A stretch of DNA of 64,000 nucleotides from Trichopria drosophilae. Its lineage: Eukaryota > Arthropoda > Insecta > Hymenoptera > Diapriidae. Below, piece by piece: positions 59,994-64,000 of the stretch. Made by a program: the position numbers and the translations under genes. The notes under the pieces are model-generated. The model had not been told where the DNA came from. It did not search any database and saw only the letters and a list, made by a program, of their open reading frames with translations. Numbering within the stretch: position 1 is the stretch's first letter; each line of letters starts with the position of its first letter. Where the stretch lies: positions 113,635,501-113,699,500 of the forward strand of contig CM059585.1 of the NCBI GenBank assembly GCA_030407085.1, given 5' to 3'.

Positions 59994-62596
59994 AGGACGA
60001 GATCGCTTAGCTGCACTTAAGACAGCGAAAATTGCAAATTCGTAAAAAATCAGGAGGTTGATGAATTTTTCATGAATTGATTTTTCGCTGCGTCCACTTA
60101 AGGGACATTAATGTATTCTATGCAATTTACATAGAAACGTGCGTTGAGAAGTAATGTCCATTAAAGCATATCCATCTAATAATTGGACATCCTGATGCTC
60201 CAAAAGTTTATTAGTCCTTTTTCATCAGGATAGAAATGATCTATTTACATGCATAAGTAATGACTGGTTGATAACAATTTAGTCCAGTCAATATTGCGCG
60301 AAGCCGTAGACTTTAAGAGAGCAGCAAGTTTTTCTTGCATTTTGTGTCAGTGAGGAGTGTTAACCCCATTTTTAGACTGGGACAGTTTAAAAGACTAGGG
60401 GTACAGGGATCAAAACATAATTATAGAAAACCGTTGATGAGCCTTATTTACAATTTTGAAAATAAATATTCAATACAAAGATTTACAAAACATCTTCTTC
60501 AAACTAGCTTCGAAGAAACTTGTACAAAATAATTTCAATACAACGTCTTGGCATTCTTCGCAATCGATACTTACAATAAATATCTCGTGAAAACTCGAAA
60601 CCTGTGATTTTCACAGATTCATATCGTTTCGTAAAAATTAAATTACGTTTTATTAAAATTGTGCAAAGCGTTGCCGCGTCAAGTACTATACTTAACGTCT
60701 CGAATCCACCCATACGCCAATAACGTTCCCTCCGAGACCCGACAACCTCGAATTTGTCTTGCATACGTGCGGCAATGCTACGCCCCCAGTCGACGGGAAA
60801 AATCTACAACAATAACAATAACAGAAAATAAAAAATCATCCGCGCAAACGTTAACGCCACAAAACATGGCGATGTTATCAAAATTGAAAAAATGCCATTA
60901 TAAGGAATAATAAAAGAGGGTCGATTAAGTTTCATCCTGGCTCCTTAATTCCGATGACTCTCCAAGCCCCGCGGACCTGATCTATATAAAACGCAAAAGC
61001 CACATTTTAACGCACCCGCGTTAGGTAATGTCTTCTGCAATCGTAATCTCATTGCAGGATCCGACGGTCATCAAGCAAGTTGCGCCGCTTTAGGTCGTTA
61101 ACGGATCATTGCCGATCATCAGCCTTCGACTCCTTCGTAATGCAACTAGCAAAGTGATTTCTGGAACTGCGGAAGATGCAAAAAACGACTAGTCGAAATT
61201 GCTGCGTCGCGAACGAAATCGAATTCTCGCTACGACGCTAAATTATATTCCTTTATCGTTTATTAGAGCAATTTGGACTAATGCAAATAATCGTGTTGCA
61301 TAGTGAAAAATACCACATAGTTATTTTATGTAATGATTTACATTAATTAAGCTTCAAAATTTGTTTAGCTATTTTCTATGGAGTGAATTTTCAAAACAAA
61401 CGAGATTAGAGATTCCTCGGACTCATTACAGACTCATCTGCTTTAATGGACATTATTGATTAAAATCATTATTGATTAACTACATTAACATGGGCACATA
61501 ATTCTAGTACATTCCCTGTGATTATTACTACGGCAATGAAGTTTCAAATTCGTCAATAAAGAAAAAGGGCCCAGAACTCTAATACAGGGCACTCTGAAAG
61601 ACTCTATACATTTATACTTGCAACAGAAATTATATAATTACATATAAAAATAAATGCAAACATTTGTCGAACTCATATTTTTCATAACTTCTTAACATAA
61701 TATGACTCCATTTTTCATAATAGCAAAAAATTACCTCAGCATTCGTAGAAATTCTATGTGGCAATACATTTTGTTCATCGTCATATACCTAATAATTACA
61801 GTATTACTGACGCCTTGATTGTGCATTTTCCTGCAATTACGTATTCCGCTCGAACATCACCATTACGAATTCATTTCCGATGTTATGAGGGATATACTTA
61901 GTTGTTCCGCACATCATTTTTTTTCGTGGTTGAAAAAAAAACAAATAATCCCTAGATCATTAGACGTCCCAAGATTTTTCCCATAGAATCACGAGAATGC
62001 CGTCAATGTACTACGGACTACTTCCAGAAGATCAAGAGGAACGCGCAAAAATCAATCACGCGAGTTTCGTACGGTGCTTTAACCCCCCACCCTTGTGCGG
62101 AAATATTTCTGGCAGATTTTCGCGTACCTTTTACCACATTGTTTATTACCTTTTTACGACCTGATTAAGGCGATAATTAAAATTTATTCCCGCTACTGCT
62201 CATTTGTGTAATTACATGAACGAGAGACGCATCGAAGTTCAGCCATGTTAGTGGATGGGTTTTTATTGATGCGAGATAATTGAATGTGCGAGCTTCAAGA
62301 TTGTGTAGGATGGAAAATGTCAAATTTATGGTGCTTTTTGCTTTAATGAATAGCCCGTGGCAATCTGTTTGTATAATTAAGGTCAGGTGAAATTACCTGC
62401 TTTATTACTCTTTTGATCAATTGGAAGACCCATTGCATATTACGGTGTGTTTCGTTATCGATTACACGTTAACTTTGAGCCATAGTACAGCACAGTTATT
62501 ATTTTATTTACTCATTGTTAACAAGCACTTTTATAATATTTGAGGATACTATTCAGTTAATGACGTTTTATTATCTATTGATCATAAAATAATCTG
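59994..62596. other. Intronic stretch without supported genes
   Basis: A GC-richer block at 60.65-61.25 kb, otherwise AT-rich. No open frame above 86 codons and none with a motif. Confidence 0.35.
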
Positions 62597-62622
62597 TTAT
62601 TTATTTTCTGTTTCAGGTGAGT
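62597..62622 (+). promoter_or_regulatory. Recursive splice (ratchet) site 3
   Basis: TTATTTATTTTCTGTTTCAG|GTGAGT, junction between 62616 and 62617. The pyrimidine tract and CAG are fused directly to a consensus donor, sharing 17 bases with site 1. A further donor-like AAA|GTATGT lies 54 bases downstream (62671). Confidence 0.72.
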
Positions 62623-64000
62623 TTAATACCAGAATTCAAATTCCATTACACGTCCAACGAACGTATCAAAGTATGTAAACATTTTTTAAAAGGTTTAATT
62701 TTATCATGATTTTTTAATATTATACGGAGCAATAAATAACGATTCATTATATGTTTTATTTTATATATTTTTAACATTCTGGGAGTAGAACTCGATTTTG
62801 CGCCCTGTAGTGAAATCTTCGGGGGGAAAACTCGCTTCAATCGTGCGACAAACTTCGCAGTCGTCGAAAATCGGTAATCGCGCCCTTGTTAAGTAATATA
62901 CAATTTGTTTATTATGTTTTATTATGTATGGAGAGAAGTTTCGCCCTAGGTCTACTCACGTTGTCAGTTGGGCTATGTGCGCAGAACCTACCCAAGACAC
63001 AAAACGCTGATCATAAATTGGAAACGCAGAAACGGAACTGCGACTGCTCCTTGATACAAAACGCGTTGACATCCATACAATAAATATAAATATTCCATAA
63101 AATAATAAAAATATTCCTTCTCTATGCTTTTCTTATTTTTTTTAACATTCTTATAGAATAAAACCGGCAACCTTTCTTCAAGGTTCTTATATCAAAACAC
63201 ACCATTACGAATTGTAAATTAAAGGTCGCAGCGCTTTATGCGACATCGGCATCATTTCTAATAAAATTTATTCAGAATTATGTGAGAAAATTCTGAAAAG
63301 TATTGGGAATTTTGAAGTTAGATATTAACGGAAACCGGTTATTCCAGAACTTCCAGTCAAATTTGAATAAAAATGTAAATATTTACATCTAAATTGAAAT
63401 GTTTGTATATATAAAATTACATGCACGAGGGAAGGAGATCATTTATAGTTTAGTATAATGTGCGGCCTTTAGTTTGAGTATAATCATAAATGTTCTAAAT
63501 AATAAATAAAAGACGAAAACTGCACGCAACGGAAGTCATAGGTCAGGATGTAAAGTTTCCGCGGTAAGGTCGTTATCATCTCTTGCAGCGCCTCCGCATA
63601 TTATCATATTTCTCGTATCGGTCGTGGCTTTCCTGTGCTCGTATAAGCACTCTCGAGCCGCTAATTACTCTCAAGATTTATCGATATCGTCTCGCATGTG
63701 TAATCGAGCGATGTCCACTTCTCGTCGCCGATCTAGGATCGGCCTCCGATCCTTTTACACCCAAGCAATAATTGTATTCCACGTCTCTCTCACCCTTACT
63801 GGTCGCGTTAAATTTGTACAAATTGTGATTCTTGTCGTATTAAATTTGCGCTGACATATTAGGCAATTTATCTTTCAAGTTATGGTTATTATTTCGCGTC
63901 TAATATATATTCCTGGTTCCGCGCTGATGTTGTAATTTTCCTAGGTTTTAACGTATGCCTTACTCGGCGCATATTTATCGCGGCGATCCGCCGCGGCGGA
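62623..64000. other. Distal intronic stretch to the window edge
   Basis: AT-rich to about 63.5 kb, then GC-richer, ending in a CCGCGGCGGA palindromic run at the edge. The 62-76 codon frames near 63583-63854 have no recognisable motif. A GC-rich element may begin just beyond the window. Confidence 0.35.

Larger units (their letters stand above)
8642..64000 (+). other. Putative giant first intron, runs off the right edge
   Basis: The interval begins at the GTACGT donor of the candidate first exon. It contains three same-strand composite sites, at 24383, 43522 and 62617, that each match a 3' splice site fused to a 5' splice site. No convincing coding exon is seen between them. In insects such sites occur almost only inside very long introns, which are removed in steps. 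The steps here would be 15.7, 19.1 and 19.1 kb. Many genes with such introns are developmental regulators or neuronal genes, but this one cannot be named. The alternative is that the interval is intergenic or covers several nested genes. RNA evidence would decide. Confidence 0.5.

Overview
The window looks like AT-rich nuclear DNA from an insect, perhaps a hymenopteran. The reasons are a TA-rich background, many small insect-type inverted-repeat elements, a Penelope-like retroelement, short (CCTAA)n tracts matching the TTAGG insect telomere repeat, and metazoan splice signals. No prokaryotic gene organisation, rRNA, convincing tRNA or CRISPR array is visible. No complete protein-coding gene can be supported. 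Almost all open frames are short, lack family motifs and look like chance. The species and the host gene cannot be named from the sequence.

The most informative structure is transcriptional. A GC-rich island near 8.0-8.7 kb carries a TATA box (8361) and an ATG-free stretch ending in a strong donor (AAG|GTACGT, 8642), as expected for a 5'-untranslated first exon on the + strand. Downstream on the same strand are three near-identical composite splice sites, each a pyrimidine tract followed by TTTCAG|GTGAG, at 24383, 43522 and 62617. This is the form of recursive-splicing ratchet points (zero-nucleotide exons) known from giant insect introns. Their spacing is regular: 15.7 kb from the exon-1 donor to the first, then 19.1 kb and 19.1 kb. 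The simplest reading is that 8.4-64 kb is the first exon and the start of one giant intron of a large, probably developmental, gene running off the right edge. A second candidate first exon with a GAG|GTGAGT donor lies at 39.1-39.4 kb.

The rest is intronic or intergenic DNA with mobile-element debris. From 0 to 8 kb, upstream of the promoter, there are inverted copies of one repeat (285-510 and 5631-5860), a perfect 377-bp direct repeat (4989 and 5862) and several MITEs. At 17.66-20.24 kb there is a 2.6-kb foldback built from four copies of one unit in alternating orientation around an 843-bp loop, with a hairpin MITE inside one arm. At 20.35-21.42 kb there are MITE ends and a degenerate 49-bp tandem repeat. 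At 22.2-23.4 kb there is a Penelope-like element with two inverted arms, GIY-YIG remnants, a decayed hammerhead-ribozyme motif and a 13-bp target duplication. At 36.1-36.8 kb there are two TIR elements. At 43.2 kb a MITE sits just upstream of the second ratchet site. At 47.7-48.5 kb there is another TIR element. At 49.5-52.35 kb there is a nested stack: an 872-bp TTAA-flanked element inside a 2.08-kb TIR element, flanked by two copies of a third repeat. Between these are long stretches of unique DNA that may hold enhancers but show no gene.
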